A stretch of DNA of 64,000 nucleotides from Brachyspira alvinipulli ATCC 51933 (GTDB lineage: Bacteria > Spirochaetota > Brachyspiria > Brachyspirales > Brachyspiraceae), in NCBI RefSeq assembly GCF_000518245.1, contig NZ_KI912405.1:148110-212109 (forward strand), written 5' to 3'. Under the pieces are notes generated by a model. The model made no database searches. It saw nothing but the letters and a program-made list of their open reading frames with translations, and had not been told where the DNA came from. Position 1 is the first letter of the stretch, and the number at the start of each line of letters is the position of its first letter. Positions 16,621 through 26,297 of this stretch are shown piece by piece. The translations under genes were made by a program, and so were the position numbers.

Positions 16621-17941
16621 TATTAGAAATTCCTCCATTTTTAATTATTCTAGGATGTGCACTATAAGGAAAAGCAGGCATTGACATCTGTACAAATTCC
16701 GGAATATACACTCTTATAACACGAAAATCTTTATCATGTATCTCCGAAGGCGTAATATCTAAATATACTGCATATTTTGAAATATCATAAAGCCCTTTTA
16801 ATAAATATTCTAAATCATTCTCAGTATTAACTTCAAGATTTTTATATTTTTTTAATTGAACCTTTTCCTGAACTTTGCTGTTAATAAATTTTAACTTTTT
16901 ATCTTTATTATCCAAATTTGCCCAATAATTAACATTACTGTCAAGATTAAGATAACTTTTTTCATGTACAGTTTCTAAATAATCTGCAGGCATAGATAAA
17001 GGACCATTAATATTCAATGTAAGTATAGCCAAAGCCTCCATAAAAGCTCTGTATATAACTTTTTTAGGATTAAGTCCTGAAGAAGCTCCTACAACAATAT
17101 AAGGAGATTTTTCCTCTTTATTTGTAAGCATAACAGTAAAAACATAACCTAAATTGTTATTAACAGTATAATCAAATACTCTTACAGTATAATTAATATC
17201 TTTTAAAATAGTATTTAAAGTTTCATTAAGTATATCATCATCAATAATAACTTCTTTAACTTTGCTGTCCGTATACCATTTTATCATACATGCATCACAT
17301 TCAACTATTTCAGTTATGGCTGATTTTAAAGCAAGCGGAATATTTTTATGACTTGCACTTCCCTTTGAAAAACCGCTTATAAATACTTTCTCTTTTTTAT
17401 CTCTTCGTATTATATGCGATAAAAAGAAATTCTGAGCAGGAACATAATATTCTTTATCTTTATCAAACAAAGAAGGAAGAAGAACCCAAGATAATATATC
17501 ATCCTCTGTAATATTTTCCAAAATACCAATACTGTTTAATTTATTACAATCATCATCGCTGTAAATTTTAACATATTCCCAAGGTATAACATTATTAGGG
17601 TACTTTTCTTTAAGATGATTATAAGAAGCATATTTTAATTTTTCCTCAAAATACAAATTTGAAGTAAATAAAGTATATCTTTCAATGCCTTCTCCTAATA
17701 ATCTGATAATAGATTCATCTCTATATATTCCGTATCCTGAAAGATGATAATTAATTTCTGCGTTATCTCCTAATAATATTTTATGATAATTTGGAAGTAT
17801 TGCAGTACATGTATTAATATTCTCAGAAATTACTGAATTAGACTGCATTATAATAATAGAATCAAGAATTCCTGTCTGATGTCCGCAAATTGAATTATAT
17901 TTATTTAAAACATTTTTATAACTTGGGTAATAATTAAGCAT
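16595..17941 (-). CDS. sagD: YcaO-domain cyclodehydratase, SagD-like
   Basis: 448 residues from ATG 17941. The YcaO fold is recognisable from GEGIERYTLF (about 66-75), a glutamate-rich segment KSAITEIVECDACMIKW (about 208-225), and a C-terminal proline-rich end EFPHPLP, which matches the PxPxP tail that YcaO enzymes need for activity. SagD uses ATP to activate backbone amides for heterocycle formation on Cys/Ser/Thr, together with SagC. It begins shortly after the sagC stop and overlaps sagE at its end. Confidence in the family is high because the sagB and sagC partners are adjacent. Confidence 0.92.
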   Translation of the reverse strand: MLNYYPSYKNVLNKYNSICGHQTGILDSIIIMQSNSVISENINTCTAILPNYHKILLGDNAEINYHLSGYGIYRDESIIRLLGEGIERYTLFTSNLYFEEKLKYASYNHLKEKYPNNVIPWEYVKIYSDDDCNKLNSIGILENITEDDILSWVLLPSLFDKDKEYYVPAQNFFLSHIIRRDKKEKVFISGFSKGSASHKNIPLALKSAITEIVECDACMIKWYTDSKVKEVIIDDDILNETLNTILKDINYTVRVFDYTVNNNLGYVFTVMLTNKEEKSPYIVVGASSGLNPKKVIYRAFMEALAILTLNINGPLSMPADYLETVHEKSYLNLDSNVNYWANLDNKDKKLKFINSKVQEKVQLKKYKNLEVNTENDLEYLLKGLYDISKYAVYLDITPSEIHDKDFRVIRVYIPEFVQMSMPAFPYSAHPRIIKNGGISNNEFPHPLP

Positions 17942-17953
17942 GTATCCGTCCAA

Positions 17954-19045
17954 TTATTTTAATATAACTTTACTTGAAAACTTTTCTATAACCTCTTTCG
18001 ATGAAGTATACATCTCATTATATTTTGCTCTGCTTATATGTCCGCATGCAGGACAGAAAGGCACTCTAAGCAAATCCTGAATCTGAATTTCTATAGAAGG
18101 TATATAAACATTTATAACACGTCCTGCAAGTTTGCATTTTCCTATAGCAGCAAATAAAAATGCTTCATACAATGCTATAGAAGTGAAACTTTGTAAAATC
18201 GGAGTTATATAAGTCTTTTTATTTTTTATTTTGAAGTTCATAGTCTGTTTTACAAAGTTATTATAAACAGTCAAGCTTTCATTTCTTGCTACTACCCTAT
18301 TTTCAAAACATTCATAGCAAGCTGTTTCCTTTCCTTTAATAGTAGTAATATTTAAAAAAGGACCATCCAATATAGATATTACTATAGGTATTGATTTTTC
18401 AAGCAATAATCTATTGATATTTCTAAGCAAGTTGAGTCTTGGTTTTTCTACGCTTACAACTACACATGATATTCCGTCAAATAACTTCAATAATTCCTTT
18501 TGAGTTTCTATATTATCAATAGCATCCGTTGTATCTGTAATATTAGATTTTTCTATTTTTTTTATGTCATCAGAACTCATCATATCAACATTCATATATA
18601 AATCTTCTGATGCTAATTTAGCATAATCTTTTAATCTGTCATTATCTGTGATGAATATTATTTTATTTTTCTGAACCTTGCTTTCATCCGGTATATCATA
18701 AAAATATTCGCCTATAAACTCATAAACCGTATTAAGCATATTATTCTTTTTATCATCATACTCTAAAAATCTGTTTCCAATCAAAGAATTTATAATATCA
18801 TTTAATAAATTGCTGTCTTTTTCATTAAGAGAGCATTTTTTTACTATATCATCAAAAGATATAAGTTTATCGTCAAGAAGCTCTTTAACAATAAACATTA
18901 CAACTTCTTTCATATTATCCTCTAAATCGTTAAGAGTTAAAGAAGCCTCTTCAAAATTCCATATTCCTTTTCTAAATCTAATCTCGTCATCAGAACTGAA
19001 AAAAATGCTTACACTATCATAAAGTTTGATATTTTTTTTAGCCAT
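17954..19045 (-). CDS. sagC: TOMM cyclodehydratase partner, SagC/ThiF-like with zinc tetrathiolate
   Basis: 363 residues from ATG 19045 (a TTG at 19051 is also possible; AGG lies between). It has an N-terminal wing-like peptide-clamp domain and a C-terminal E1/ThiF-like domain. The zinc site shows as CYECFENR (about 224-231) and CPAC (about 336-339), the paired CxxC motifs of this family. SagC binds the precursor leader and presents the core to SagD. It sits between sagB (46-base gap) and sagD (12-base gap). The nucleotide-binding residues of true E1 enzymes are not evident, as expected for SagC. Confidence 0.9.
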   Translation of the reverse strand: MAKKNIKLYDSVSIFFSSDDEIRFRKGIWNFEEASLTLNDLEDNMKEVVMFIVKELLDDKLISFDDIVKKCSLNEKDSNLLNDIINSLIGNRFLEYDDKKNNMLNTVYEFIGEYFYDIPDESKVQKNKIIFITDNDRLKDYAKLASEDLYMNVDMMSSDDIKKIEKSNITDTTDAIDNIETQKELLKLFDGISCVVVSVEKPRLNLLRNINRLLLEKSIPIVISILDGPFLNITTIKGKETACYECFENRVVARNESLTVYNNFVKQTMNFKIKNKKTYITPILQSFTSIALYEAFLFAAIGKCKLAGRVINVYIPSIEIQIQDLLRVPFCPACGHISRAKYNEMYTSSKEVIEKFSSKVILK

Positions 19046-19091
19046 ATTCAATTAACCTATTATTATTTTTTTATTTGTTTTATTATAAAAA

Positions 19092-20117
19092 TCATTTTGA
19101 AAGCAAAGTCAAATGCACAACATGATTAGTATTTCCGTCAATATTTAAAAACTCTTCGGATAAAGTTTTATTAAATCCCCCTATATCGCATGCCAAAATA
19201 CCGCTAGCAGCAGCAGTAAGCTGTATATTTTGAGCAATTTCTCCGGTTTCTATTAATGCAAATTGAAATCCCATATCACCGTATTTTCTTGAGTTTTCAT
19301 ATATACTATATACATAATAAACAGATACAGCAGTTTTTCTTAAATCTATTTCTCCGCCGAAAACATTATTGTTATAATAATTCTCTAAATCTTCTTCATT
19401 AAACAATTTAATTTTTTCAAGAGAATGAGTAAAAGGCATATATTTGTATATACCTTTATCAAGATTATTTACATTAAGAGCTGCAACGTAAAGATATATA
19501 GGATAAAGTCCTCCGCCTGAAGGAGCTGTACGTAATTTTGATATATATTTATCTCCGAATGTAATTGTACCATATTCATTTTTACCAAGTTTAAAATCAA
19601 AATCTCCAGAAATACCATCTCCATAATAAAGCAATGTTGATAAATCGCTTAATGTTAATGGCTTTCCTTTAAAATCTCTTCTGCTTCTTCTTGATCTTAT
19701 AACCGAGCCTATAGGAGCATTTAAATTTTTATAAGGAGGAAGTTTAACAGCATTTCCTTTTTTATGAACTTCCTCTTCTAATAATACTCTATTACTTAGT
19801 GAAGCATCTATAGGAAATGATGAATAGCTCACAACATTATATATTTCTGATAAATCTATTGATGACTTTTTACAGTTTAAAAGATATTCTTCACTTATAT
19901 TTCTATTGACCTCGGAACTTATAGCCCCTCTGTATGAAGATTCTGCAGTTTTTATGCCTATAGTATCAGCATACATTGAAACTGGTATATTTGACGAAAA
20001 ATTTACTACGCTAAAAAGTAAAGGTATTTCTTTTGATTCCAACTCTTCTTTTGTTATTTCTATCTTTTTTGTTTTTTCATTTTTACTTTTCTTATCCGCT
20101 CTTTTTATGATTCCCAT
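19092..20117 (-). CDS. sagB: FMN-dependent azoline dehydrogenase, SagB-like
   Basis: 341 residues from ATG 20117, with AGGA five bases upstream; an in-frame ATG at 20174 has no ribosome site. The nitroreductase-like SagB signature is present: VIRSRRSRRDFKGKPLTLSD (about 138-157), LLYYGDGI, APSGGGLYPIYLYV (about 195-208) and GILACDIGGF (near 315). SagB oxidises thiazolines and oxazolines to the aromatic thiazoles and oxazoles using FMN. It is the first gene of the minus-strand cluster and is divergent from a nucleotidase gene. I found no clear promoter for it in 20118-20260. Confidence 0.92.
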   Translation of the reverse strand: MGIIKRADKKSKNEKTKKIEITKEELESKEIPLLFSVVNFSSNIPVSMYADTIGIKTAESSYRGAISSEVNRNISEEYLLNCKKSSIDLSEIYNVVSYSSFPIDASLSNRVLLEEEVHKKGNAVKLPPYKNLNAPIGSVIRSRRSRRDFKGKPLTLSDLSTLLYYGDGISGDFDFKLGKNEYGTITFGDKYISKLRTAPSGGGLYPIYLYVAALNVNNLDKGIYKYMPFTHSLEKIKLFNEEDLENYYNNNVFGGEIDLRKTAVSVYYVYSIYENSRKYGDMGFQFALIETGEIAQNIQLTAAASGILACDIGGFNKTLSEEFLNIDGNTNHVVHLTLLSK

Positions 20118-20203
20118 AACATTCCTATGTATTTTTACTTTGTCAATATAATAACCAAATATAACAAATTTCATAAAAATATAATTAATTATTTTTCATA
20201 GTG

Positions 20204-20231
20204 TTGAAAAACATAATAATTTTTATATAAT
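20204..20231 (+). promoter_or_regulatory. Likely promoter of the exported 5'-nucleotidase gene
   Basis: TTGAAA (20204-20209), a 16-base spacer and TATAAT (20226-20231), about 40 bases before the ATG. The divergent sagB start is at 20117. Confidence 0.6.
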
Positions 20232-20271
20232 TTTAATATACTCTAACAAAGTTATATTAGTGAGGATTAAT

Positions 20272-21831
20272 ATGATAAAAAAATTATACACAGCCCTAAT
20301 ATTAAGCACTATTTTTATATTTTCTTTTTCTTGTTCAAATCAAGCAAATAAAAAAACAGGAAATTCAGGAAATCTTACTATAATACACATGAATGATACT
20401 CATGGAAGAGATGAAGAAGAAATGGTAATCGATAAAGATACAAATCCTCCTACAACTAACTATATGTACGGAGCTTCAAGAAGAGCATTTTATATAAAAA
20501 GTGTAAGAGAAACTAATAATAATGTGCTTGTATTGCATGCTGGAGATACTATAACAGGAAGTGCATATTCTACAGTATTTCAGGGAAGAGATGAAGTTGA
20601 TATAATGAATATGATTGGTGTAGGTGCTGCTACTGTAGGAAATCATTTTATAGATTACGGACTTGATAATTTTACAGAAATAATGAAAGAAAGAAAATTT
20701 CCTACCTTTTCTATTAATATAAAAAATAAATCTGACAACAGTTATTATGCGGTTCCATATATGATTACAAATATTAATGGATTAAATATTGCAATTATAG
20801 GGGTAACAACAACAGATTCTGTTTACAACCCTAAATATATTAAAGATATAATATTTGAAGAAGAGATAAAAACACTAAAAGATTTTATGAAGCAAAATCC
20901 TCTAAACACTACCAATGATGTTACAATATTATTAAGCCATGCAGGATATGAAACTGATAAAAAAATAGCTGAAAATATACCTAATACTTTTGATATAATA
21001 ATAGGAGGACATAGCCATACGGAATTATATGAAGCTGATATTGTAAATGGAACTCCTATAGTACAGGCTGGATATTATGGTCATCATTTGGGACATATAA
21101 ATTTAAATGTTAATAATGGAATAATGGATAAAGAAAATTTAGATTATAAATTAGTAGCTATGGATCAGAATATAGAGCAGGATAAAGATATGCTTAGCTT
21201 TATTGAGGAGATGAAGGGTACTGTAAATAAAGAATTTAATGTAAGAATAGGTACTTTGCCTAAAGATTTAGAACATGACGGTATAAGAAGCAACTCTATG
21301 GCTATAGGAAATTTTGCATGCGATTTGGTTTTAGATTCTTATGATAATATAGATATTGCCATAGTAAATTCAGGAGCATTAAGAACTCCTATATCAGCAG
21401 GAGATATAACTTTAGGTAAAATACAAAATGAATTCTTCCCTTTCGATAATCAAGTTGCTGTTCTTTCATTAAACGGAAAGGATTTATTGGACATAATAAA
21501 AATATCAGGACAGAAAAGAGGTAAAGGAGGATTTTTACAATTCTCAAGAGGTGTAGAAATAATTTATAAAGAAAATGGAAATTTAGTATCTGCTAAATTA
21601 AATGGAGAAGATATTACAGAAAATAAAGATTATAAAATCATTATATCCGATTACCTGCTTGACGGAGGAGACGGATATGTTGATAGTGAAGGAAATCCTA
21701 TAGGAAGAAAAGGAAAAAATATTATTATGACAGGAAATGATATAAGAGATGCATTAATATCAAAAATAAAAGAACTTAATAATATACCTAATGAATATAT
21801 AGATGAAAAACCTAGAATAATATTTGAATAA
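20272..21831 (+). CDS. Exported 5'-nucleotidase/UshA-like metallophosphoesterase lipoprotein
   Basis: 519 residues from ATG 20272; GAGG precedes it. A signal peptide ends in the lipobox FSFSC. The metallophosphoesterase motifs are HMNDTHG (about 40), GNHFID (a GNHExD variant, about 122), HAGYETD and GGHSHTE (about 246). The C-terminal nucleotidase domain follows (NSGALRTPISAGDIT near 370, DYLLDGGDGYV near 465). The usual role is hydrolysis of UDP-sugars and nucleotides in the envelope to supply nucleosides and phosphate. It neighbours the phosphate genes phoU-pst but is transcribed in the other direction. A bidirectional terminator (21846-21881) separates them. Confidence 0.9.
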   Translation: MIKKLYTALILSTIFIFSFSCSNQANKKTGNSGNLTIIHMNDTHGRDEEEMVIDKDTNPPTTNYMYGASRRAFYIKSVRETNNNVLVLHAGDTITGSAYSTVFQGRDEVDIMNMIGVGAATVGNHFIDYGLDNFTEIMKERKFPTFSINIKNKSDNSYYAVPYMITNINGLNIAIIGVTTTDSVYNPKYIKDIIFEEEIKTLKDFMKQNPLNTTNDVTILLSHAGYETDKKIAENIPNTFDIIIGGHSHTELYEADIVNGTPIVQAGYYGHHLGHINLNVNNGIMDKENLDYKLVAMDQNIEQDKDMLSFIEEMKGTVNKEFNVRIGTLPKDLEHDGIRSNSMAIGNFACDLVLDSYDNIDIAIVNSGALRTPISAGDITLGKIQNEFFPFDNQVAVLSLNGKDLLDIIKISGQKRGKGGFLQFSRGVEIIYKENGNLVSAKLNGEDITENKDYKIIISDYLLDGGDGYVDSEGNPIGRKGKNIIMTGNDIRDALISKIKELNNIPNEYIDEKPRIIFE

Positions 21832-21845
21832 AATATTAATAGAAA

Positions 21846-21881
21846 AGAGCCTGCTTAAAAAATAAAGACAGGCTCTTTTTT
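21846..21881. terminator. Bidirectional terminator between nucleotidase and phoU genes
   Basis: AGAGCCTG (21846-21853) pairs with CAGGCTCT (21869-21876), with T-runs on both strands. It serves both converging genes. Confidence 0.85.
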
Positions 21882-21890
21882 ATTAAATAA

Positions 21891-22535
21891 TTATTTAAAT
21901 CTCTCTCCAGTTATATAATAATATACCCATTTAGCTATATTCTCAGCATGATCGCCCATCTTTTCAAAATATTTTGCTATCATCATTAAATATATAGCCT
22001 GATCTGCATTCTCAGCACCGCTTTTAATCAAATCAACCATAGAATCACGCATCTTATAAAATAGTATATCAACTTTATCATCACTTTCTATAACATTTCT
22101 TGATAATTGTGCATCTTTTTCTTTAAATGCTTTTAAACAGTTGCTTACCATATCATCTATTATCTTAGACATCTCTATTATAGTATCAATATTATTTTTA
22201 TATATATTGCCTTCTAATAAAAATCTAAGCAAATCGCATATATCTTTGGCCTGATCTCCTATTCTCTCCAAATCTGTGGATATTTTTAAAGCAGCAGAAA
22301 CTATCCTTAAATCAGTAGCCACAGGATGATCCAAAAGCAGCATTTTAAGAGATGAGCTTTCTATTTTGTATGATATTCTATTTATATTTCTGTCATTTTC
22401 TATAACTTGATTTGCAAGTTCTATATCTCCATTAATTAAAGCTTTAGTAGAATTTCTTAAAGCTTCTAATATCATATCGCCTGCCTCAATAACATGCTCT
22501 GTTAATTTATTTAATTCTTCTTCAAATTTTTTCAT
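21891..22535 (-). CDS. phoU: PhoU phosphate-transport regulator
   Basis: 214 residues, all helical, with the two repeats of PhoU: repeat 1 (about 10-95) contains VATDLRIVSAALKISTDLERIGDQA and repeat 2 (about 115-205) contains ADQAIYLMMIAKYFEKMGDHAENIA. The metal-binding ExxxD patterns are the ERIGDQ and EKMGDH ones. PhoU links the Pst transporter to the phosphate regulon and protects against excess phosphate. No phoR/phoB appears in the window. The ribosome site is CATGGAG. Confidence 0.96.
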   Translation of the reverse strand: MKKFEEELNKLTEHVIEAGDMILEALRNSTKALINGDIELANQVIENDRNINRISYKIESSSLKMLLLDHPVATDLRIVSAALKISTDLERIGDQAKDICDLLRFLLEGNIYKNNIDTIIEMSKIIDDMVSNCLKAFKEKDAQLSRNVIESDDKVDILFYKMRDSMVDLIKSGAENADQAIYLMMIAKYFEKMGDHAENIAKWVYYYITGERFK

Positions 22536-22622
22536 TTTTTCTCCATGTTTATTTTTTATTCTTGCTATGCCCGCAGACGAACTCTATTTTCGCTAAATTC
22601 GTCAAACGCTCATAATCATTAA

Positions 22623-23417
22623 TTAACCGAATCTTCCGGTAATATACTTTTCAGTTTGTTCATTTTTAGGCTTAGAGAATATTTCTTCAGTATCATCATA
22701 TTCTACTATTTCCCCAAATAAAAAGAAAGCTGTTTTATCCGATACTCTCATAGCCTGCTGCATATTATGAGTAACTATTACTATTGTATATTCATTTTTT
22801 AATTCATTTATAAGATCCTCTATTTTACCTGTACTTATAGGATCTAATGCACTTGTTGGCTCATCCATAAGAAGTATTTTAGGATTAACGGATAAAGCTC
22901 TAGCTATACATAATCTCTGCTGCTGTCCGCCTGAAAGACCCAATGCATTTTTATTTAGTCTGTCCTTTATATCATCCCAAACTGCAGCCTTAGTTAAACT
23001 ATATTCAACTATTTCATCTAATTGAGATTTCTTTTTCACTCCGAATGTTCTAGGGCCGTAAGCTATATTATCATAAACACTCATAGCAAACAAATTTGAT
23101 TTTTGAAAAACCATACCTACATTTTTTCTTAAATAAGATACATTAACATTCTTATTATATATATTAACATCGGCTATTTCTATTTCACCTTCTATTTTAC
23201 AATTAGCTACTAAGTCATTCATTCTATTAAAAGTTTTTAGCAAAGTAGATTTTCCGCATCCGGAAGGTCCTATAAAAGCAGTTACAGTATTTTTATTTAT
23301 ATCTATATTAACTTTTTTTAAAGCCTGAAAAGATTCATAGTACAAATCCAAATCTTTTACTTTAATAAGCGTATCAGTATCAAAATTGAAATTTATGTTA
23401 TTTAATTCTTTAGTCAT
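22623..23417 (-). CDS. pstB: Phosphate ABC transporter ATPase PstB
   Basis: 264 residues. Walker A is GPSGCGKST (about 51-59), signature [15 protein letters not shown] (about 163-177), Walker [14 protein letters not shown] (about 183-195), H-loop [13 protein letters not shown]. The PstB-specific features ASMGPR-like ([10 protein letters not shown]) and [23 protein letters not shown] at the C-terminus are present. It powers phosphate import through PstCA and sits between pstCA and phoU, separated from the former by 13 bases. Confidence 0.97.
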   Translation of the reverse strand: MTKELNNINFNFDTDTLIKVKDLDLYYESFQALKKVNIDINKNTVTAFIGPSGCGKSTLLKTFNRMNDLVANCKIEGEIEIADVNIYNKNVNVSYLRKNVGMVFQKSNLFAMSVYDNIAYGPRTFGVKKKSQLDEIVEYSLTKAAVWDDIKDRLNKNALGLSGGQQQRLCIARALSVNPKILLMDEPTSALDPISTGKIEDLINELKNEYTIVIVTHNMQQAMRVSDKTAFFLFGEIVEYDDTEEIFSKPKNEQTEKYITGRFG

Positions 23418-23430
23418 TTAGAATCCTTTT

Positions 23431-25209
23431 TTAATAGTCTTTCTTTAATTTTGTATTAACAAGAAATAATGAAGCATTAAGAAGTATAACCATAATAAGC
23501 AGAATACTTGCTGTAGCGAAAGTTTGATTAATATATAGTCCCTCGCTTGAAAACATCCACATCATTACAGAAAAAGAACTTCCTGAACTCAAATATCCTT
23601 TAGGCATATATCTTACAGCACCTGCTGTATATATTAATGCAGCACTCTCTCCTACTATCCTCCCTATACTCAAAATAACAGAAGTCATTATACCTGAAAA
23701 ACCGCATGGAAGAACTATTTTAAATATTGTTCTAACCTTAGATGCCCCTAATGCTAAACTTCCTTCACGTAAACTTGCAGGAATTGATATTAATGTCTCC
23801 TCTGTTTGTCTTATTATAGAAGGAAGTATTATTAATACTAATGTTAAAGAACCTGCTAATATACTTCTTCCTATACCAAACAAATTGGCAAATACAAGCA
23901 TCCCGAAAAGACCGAAAACTATTGATGGTATCCCTGATAAACTGTCTGTAAATATTCTTATAATAGATATTAATTTAGACTTGGCTTTTGAATACTCTGT
24001 CAGATAAATAGCAGCAAACACACCTAATGGTATGGCTATTATTAAAGACATAAAAAGCATCATTGAAGTTGATACTATTGCTGGTAGAAGTGTCATCTGA
24101 GAATTATTACTTTCTCCAAATAACAAGTTTAAAGTGATATGAGGTATTCCCCTAATAAGTATAAACAAGACTATAAATACAAGCAGCAATGTTGATACTA
24201 GAGAAGCAAATATAGAAATGTATTTTAATATATCCGCTTTTAGAGAAGACATTTTCATTTCAATTTTTTTAAAAGAGAAATCATTTATACTTGTTTTATA
24301 TTCTTTATTTTTAGAAAATAAACTGCTGAAAGAAAATGAAAAATACAAATTATTTCTTTTAAGCATAGAAAGTACTATATTTATAACAAGTATAAATAAC
24401 AAAAGAACAAAAGCAGTTCCAATCAATGCCGACCTATGTACTCCTGTAGCATATCCCATTTCTAAAGCTATATTAATAGTCATAGTTCTGAAATATGAAA
24501 ATAAATCACTAGGTATAAATGGAGCATTTCCTGCAACCATCATAACCGCCATAGTTTCTCCGATAGCCCTTCCCATTCCAAGAACAACAGCAGAAAATAT
24601 ACCTGATTTTGCTGCCTTTACTATAACCCCGAAAATAGCCTGAGAATGAGTATTTCCTAAAGCTATAGCTCCGTCATAATAATATTTGTACACAGCTTCT
24701 AAATTATATTTTGTAATTGAAGTTATTGTTGGAAGTATCATTATAGCAAGTATTATTGAACTGGCAAGCACTCCTTCTCCTACATCATTAGGGGATAATC
24801 TTTTAAGAAAAGGAACTAATACTGACATTCCAAAAAATCCGTAAACTATTGACGGTATCCCAGCAAGCAAATCTATAACTTGAGATAATATAACTTTTAA
24901 TTTTTTTGGGGCAAACATTGATATATAAACCGCTGTAAAAAATCCAAATCCTCCTCCTAAAAAAGTAGAAAGAACGGTTATATATACAGAACCTACTATC
25001 ATTGGAAATATTCCAAAATGTTTTGAAGAAGGCGACCAAGTCATACCAAAAACAAAATTGAAAAATCCAACCTCTTTAAATATTGGAATACTATAAATAA
25101 AAATGAAAATACATATTGAAAATACAACTACAACAGAAAATATAGAACATATAAAAAATACATATCTCATTATTTTATCTAGTACTTCATTAAGTATATG
25201 TTTATTCAC
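23431..25209 (-). CDS. pstC-pstA: Fused phosphate ABC transporter permease PstC-PstA
   Basis: 592 residues starting at GTG 25209. Two complete permease halves are visible: residues ~1-285 (PstC-like, with the EAA segment ALGNTHSQAIFGVIVKAA) and ~330-592 (PstA-like, with ALGASKVRTIFKIVLP). Each half has about six membrane helices and the motif IPSIVYGFFGM or IPSIVFGLFGM. The two are joined by a polar linker near 285-325. Most bacteria encode them as separate genes; here they are one chain. It lies upstream of pstB and downstream of pstS after a terminator-like hairpin. Confidence 0.94.
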   Translation of the reverse strand: MNKHILNEVLDKIMRYVFFICSIFSVVVVFSICIFIFIYSIPIFKEVGFFNFVFGMTWSPSSKHFGIFPMIVGSVYITVLSTFLGGGFGFFTAVYISMFAPKKLKVILSQVIDLLAGIPSIVYGFFGMSVLVPFLKRLSPNDVGEGVLASSIILAIMILPTITSITKYNLEAVYKYYYDGAIALGNTHSQAIFGVIVKAAKSGIFSAVVLGMGRAIGETMAVMMVAGNAPFIPSDLFSYFRTMTINIALEMGYATGVHRSALIGTAFVLLLFILVINIVLSMLKRNNLYFSFSFSSLFSKNKEYKTSINDFSFKKIEMKMSSLKADILKYISIFASLVSTLLLVFIVLFILIRGIPHITLNLLFGESNNSQMTLLPAIVSTSMMLFMSLIIAIPLGVFAAIYLTEYSKAKSKLISIIRIFTDSLSGIPSIVFGLFGMLVFANLFGIGRSILAGSLTLVLIILPSIIRQTEETLISIPASLREGSLALGASKVRTIFKIVLPCGFSGIMTSVILSIGRIVGESAALIYTAGAVRYMPKGYLSSGSSFSVMMWMFSSEGLYINQTFATASILLIMVILLNASLFLVNTKLKKDY

Positions 25210-25246
25210 AATCTTACATCCTAATTATTTTACAATCTCAAAAAAA

Positions 25247-25278
25247 AGCCGATATACAAAATAAATTGCATATCGACT
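25247..25278 (-). terminator. Terminator or attenuator between pstS and pstCA
   Basis: AGTCGATATGCAA and TTGTATATCGGCT on the minus strand make a 13-bp stem (two G-T pairs) with a 6-base loop, followed by a run of T. It probably lowers expression of the permease relative to the binding protein. Confidence 0.8.
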
Positions 25279-25289
25279 TGATATTTTAC

Positions 25290-26096
25290 TTAAATAGCTA
25301 CATACCCATTTTCATTGATAACCGCTTTCCCTGTATCACTATTAATGAAGTCCAAGAAAGCCTTTGTACCTTCATCAAGTTCAACTCCCTTTTTAGTGAA
25401 TATGTAGAAAGGACGGTAAAGTTTGTATGTATCAGTTTTTATATTCTCTACCGATGCCTCAGCGTATCCATCCTGCCCTTTCGCTTTATAAGCTAATGGC
25501 TTTATAGTATCGTCAATAGCACCCAAAGATATATATCCTATTTTTGAAGCATCACTCATAACAGATGTTTTTACTTTTCCTGTTCCATCTAATATTTCAA
25601 CTGTTGCAGGTAAAGGTGCATCCTTTCCAATAGAAGTTAAATCTGTAAAAGCACTTCTAGTACCTGAACCATCTTCTCTTGAAATTGACTTTGTTATATT
25701 CCCTATTGCTGTATTGTTTATGTATAGAGAATATAATTCTTCTTCGCTTATCTGAGTAATTTCAGAATCTTTATTAGCTATAATAACTATACCATCCTGA
25801 CATAACAAATAAGAATCTAAACTAGTCAATTCATCCTCTTTCAAATTTCTTGAAGCCATGCCTATATTATTGTTTCCGCTTATAGTGTCTTGAACTCCAA
25901 TAGTTGAATCTGATGTTTCTACTGTCACCGTATAATTTGTATTAACTTCTTCAAACTTCTCTGCAAGCTTAAACATAAGAGGAGCAACTGAAGAAGAACC
26001 AGTAATAACAATATCAGTAGGACTTGAGGCACCGCCTCCGCAGGATATAAGTCCGAACAGACTTATAAGGGTTAAGAAAATCAAAATCTTTTTCAT
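25290..26096 (-). CDS. pstS: Phosphate-binding lipoprotein PstS
   Basis: 268 residues with lipobox GLISC (then GGGA). The PstS/PBP-like fold shows GSSSVAPLM (about 33-41), a phosphate-binding element SGNNNIGMASRNLK (about 72-85), EDGSGTRSAFTDL (about 144-156) and DASKIGYISLGAI (about 180-192). It captures phosphate outside the inner membrane and hands it to PstCA. It is the first gene of the pst set; the usual phoBR control cannot be seen here. Ribosome site CGGAG precedes it. Confidence 0.95.
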   Translation of the reverse strand: MKKILIFLTLISLFGLISCGGGASSPTDIVITGSSSVAPLMFKLAEKFEEVNTNYTVTVETSDSTIGVQDTISGNNNIGMASRNLKEDELTSLDSYLLCQDGIVIIANKDSEITQISEEELYSLYINNTAIGNITKSISREDGSGTRSAFTDLTSIGKDAPLPATVEILDGTGKVKTSVMSDASKIGYISLGAIDDTIKPLAYKAKGQDGYAEASVENIKTDTYKLYRPFYIFTKKGVELDEGTKAFLDFINSDTGKAVINENGYVAI

Positions 26097-26297
26097 AAAA
26101 TTGATTTACTCCGAAATAATAATTTTTTTGTTAATCCTAAAAATTAACGCACACCTTATATACTATAAAGCATATTATGTCAATACAAATTTTGAAATTT
26201 AATTTAAATTTTCTTACTTTTTTAGCAAACTATACCCTGCTATAATATATATTTTTTACATTAGTTAATATAATTTTTTAATGATGTAAGATATAAT

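Noticed and set aside
24218..24643. 141-codon plus-strand frame inside pstCA
   Set aside because: Antisense to a well-supported permease gene with low-complexity, Ile/Lys-biased composition.
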